The notes under the pieces: model-generated
Told to the model about the DNA's origin: nothing
The model's input: the letters and a program-made list of their open reading frames with translations, nothing else
The model's database searches: none
NCBI GenBank assembly: GCA_003514765.1
Contig: DOOY01000031.1
Span: forward strand, 1-5,637
From: Nitrosomonas sp.
GTDB taxonomy: Bacteria; Pseudomonadota; Gammaproteobacteria; Burkholderiales; Nitrosomonadaceae
Length of the DNA stretch: 5,637 bases
Reading direction: 5' to 3'
Part shown: positions 5,080-5,637 of the stretch, piece after piece
Layout of the letters: each line of letters starts with the position of its first letter
How positions within the stretch are numbered: the first letter of the stretch is position 1
Made by a program: the position numbers and the translations under genes

Positions 5080-5637
5080 TTACGCAGTGGTGCGCGCTTG
5101 CGTCAACCTATCTTTTCGTATTGGAACAATTGCTGCATTGACATTGATTACTGTGTCGCAAAACTTTTGCCACTCATTCATCATGCACCGTCTTTTTTTC
5201 AGCATGTCACCTCGACGGTAAGCAGCTTCGGTTTTGTCCTTGATCACATGCGCCAGCGCCATTTCGCATATTTCATTGGGGTAATTGGTGTGTTCACTTG
5301 CCCAGTCCCGGAATGATGATCGAAAACCATGTACCGTGCATGCATAACCTATAGTGACTTGTAATAACTTGTCCATGGCTGCGTTTGATAATCCTTTGTT
5401 TGCTTTACCGCCAGGGAAAATGAAATCGGATTGACGCATGAGCAGGGGCTTATTCAATATTTCAATACAGCGATTTGATAATGGAACACGGTGTTCTCGG
5501 TTGGCTTTCATGCGGCTGGCGGGAATTATCCAAACCTGTTCGCTCATGTTAATTTCGTCCCATGTCGCCGCAATGACTTCATTTGTTCGTGCTGCCGTCA
5601 AGACAAGAAATTCCAAAGCCAATGCTGAGATACTTTC
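5080..5637 (-). CDS. int: P4-type tyrosine integrase, C-terminal catalytic half (start off the right edge)
   Basis: This is a site-specific recombinase that inserts and excises an integrative element, typically at a tRNA gene for this family. The 185 visible residues hold the whole catalytic domain. The conserved residues, counted from the first visible residue, are Arg17 (TAARTNEV), Lys44 (SRMKANREHR), His103-x-x-Arg106 (VHGFRSSFRDWA), His130 (ALAHVIKDK) and the nucleophile Tyr140 (AAYRRGD, codon 5220-5218). The end EKRR-like LKKRRCMMNEWQKFC is also family-typical. The frame is open to the right edge, so roughly the N-terminal half (arm- and core-binding domains, about 200 residues) is missing here. 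An internal TTG at 5622 is not a real start. No catalytic residue is lost in the visible part, so the enzyme may be active. The element's near attachment site is expected upstream of the gene, outside the window. Confidence 0.94.
   Translation of the reverse strand, partial: ESISALALEFLVLTAARTNEVIAATWDEINMSEQVWIIPASRMKANREHRVPLSNRCIEILNKPLLMRQSDFIFPGGKANKGLSNAAMDKLLQVTIGYACTVHGFRSSFRDWASEHTNYPNEICEMALAHVIKDKTEAAYRRGDMLKKRRCMMNEWQKFCDTVINVNAAIVPIRKDRLTQARTTA

Noticed and set aside
4993..5316. Plus-strand open frame opposite the integrase end
   Set aside because: It is antisense to the catalytic His and Tyr region of int; the Tyr-recombinase motifs settle the strand.

Overview
The window is a piece of a proteobacterial chromosome, most likely beta- or gammaproteobacterial. 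This rests on the protein families seen: a P4-type integrase, an AlpA regulator, and a type I HsdR of the [13 protein letters not shown] class. No species can be named. All supported genes are on the minus strand, so the functional reading order is right to left. No tRNA, rRNA, CRISPR array or IS element was recognised.

Right part (about 5637 to 4721): the catalytic half of a P4-family tyrosine integrase, whose start lies outside the window. It is followed by a stem-loop-rich gap and a small basic protein of unknown function. Next comes a 205-base AT-rich gap with inverted repeats, probably the control region of the genes to its left.

Middle (4515 to 2504): a tight, co-oriented cluster that looks like one operon. 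It holds alpA, an 80-residue unknown protein coupled to alpA by TGATG and a near-perfect ribosome binding site, a winged-helix replication-initiator-like protein, a 68-residue ORF, an 83-residue unknown protein, and a small-terminase-like helix-turn-helix gene. The last gene is intact only if two compensating frameshifts are allowed, at 2926-2932 and near 2544-2548. Its expected C-terminal motif (WLINRQPKLWRK then stop) is present, but in a different frame from the helix-turn-helix. A second A7 tract, at the end of the winged-helix gene, would fuse that gene to the 68-residue ORF if shifted the same way. The sequence cannot say whether these are decay, programmed slippage or homopolymer sequencing errors.

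Left part (2174 to 1): hsdR, the motor and nuclease subunit of a type I restriction-modification system. It is intact through the nuclease, helicase and linker regions and is cut by the left edge before its stop. It has its own plausible promoter in the 2175-2342 gap, and its base composition is visibly more GC-rich than the cluster to its right.

Taken together, integrase, alpA, a replication-like winged-helix gene, a small-terminase-like gene and an adjacent restriction gene suggest a degraded integrative element, possibly a phage-satellite-like (P4/PICI-type) island next to or carrying a restriction system. The gene families are seen in the sequence; the island interpretation is inference, because neither attachment site nor hsdM/hsdS is in the window.
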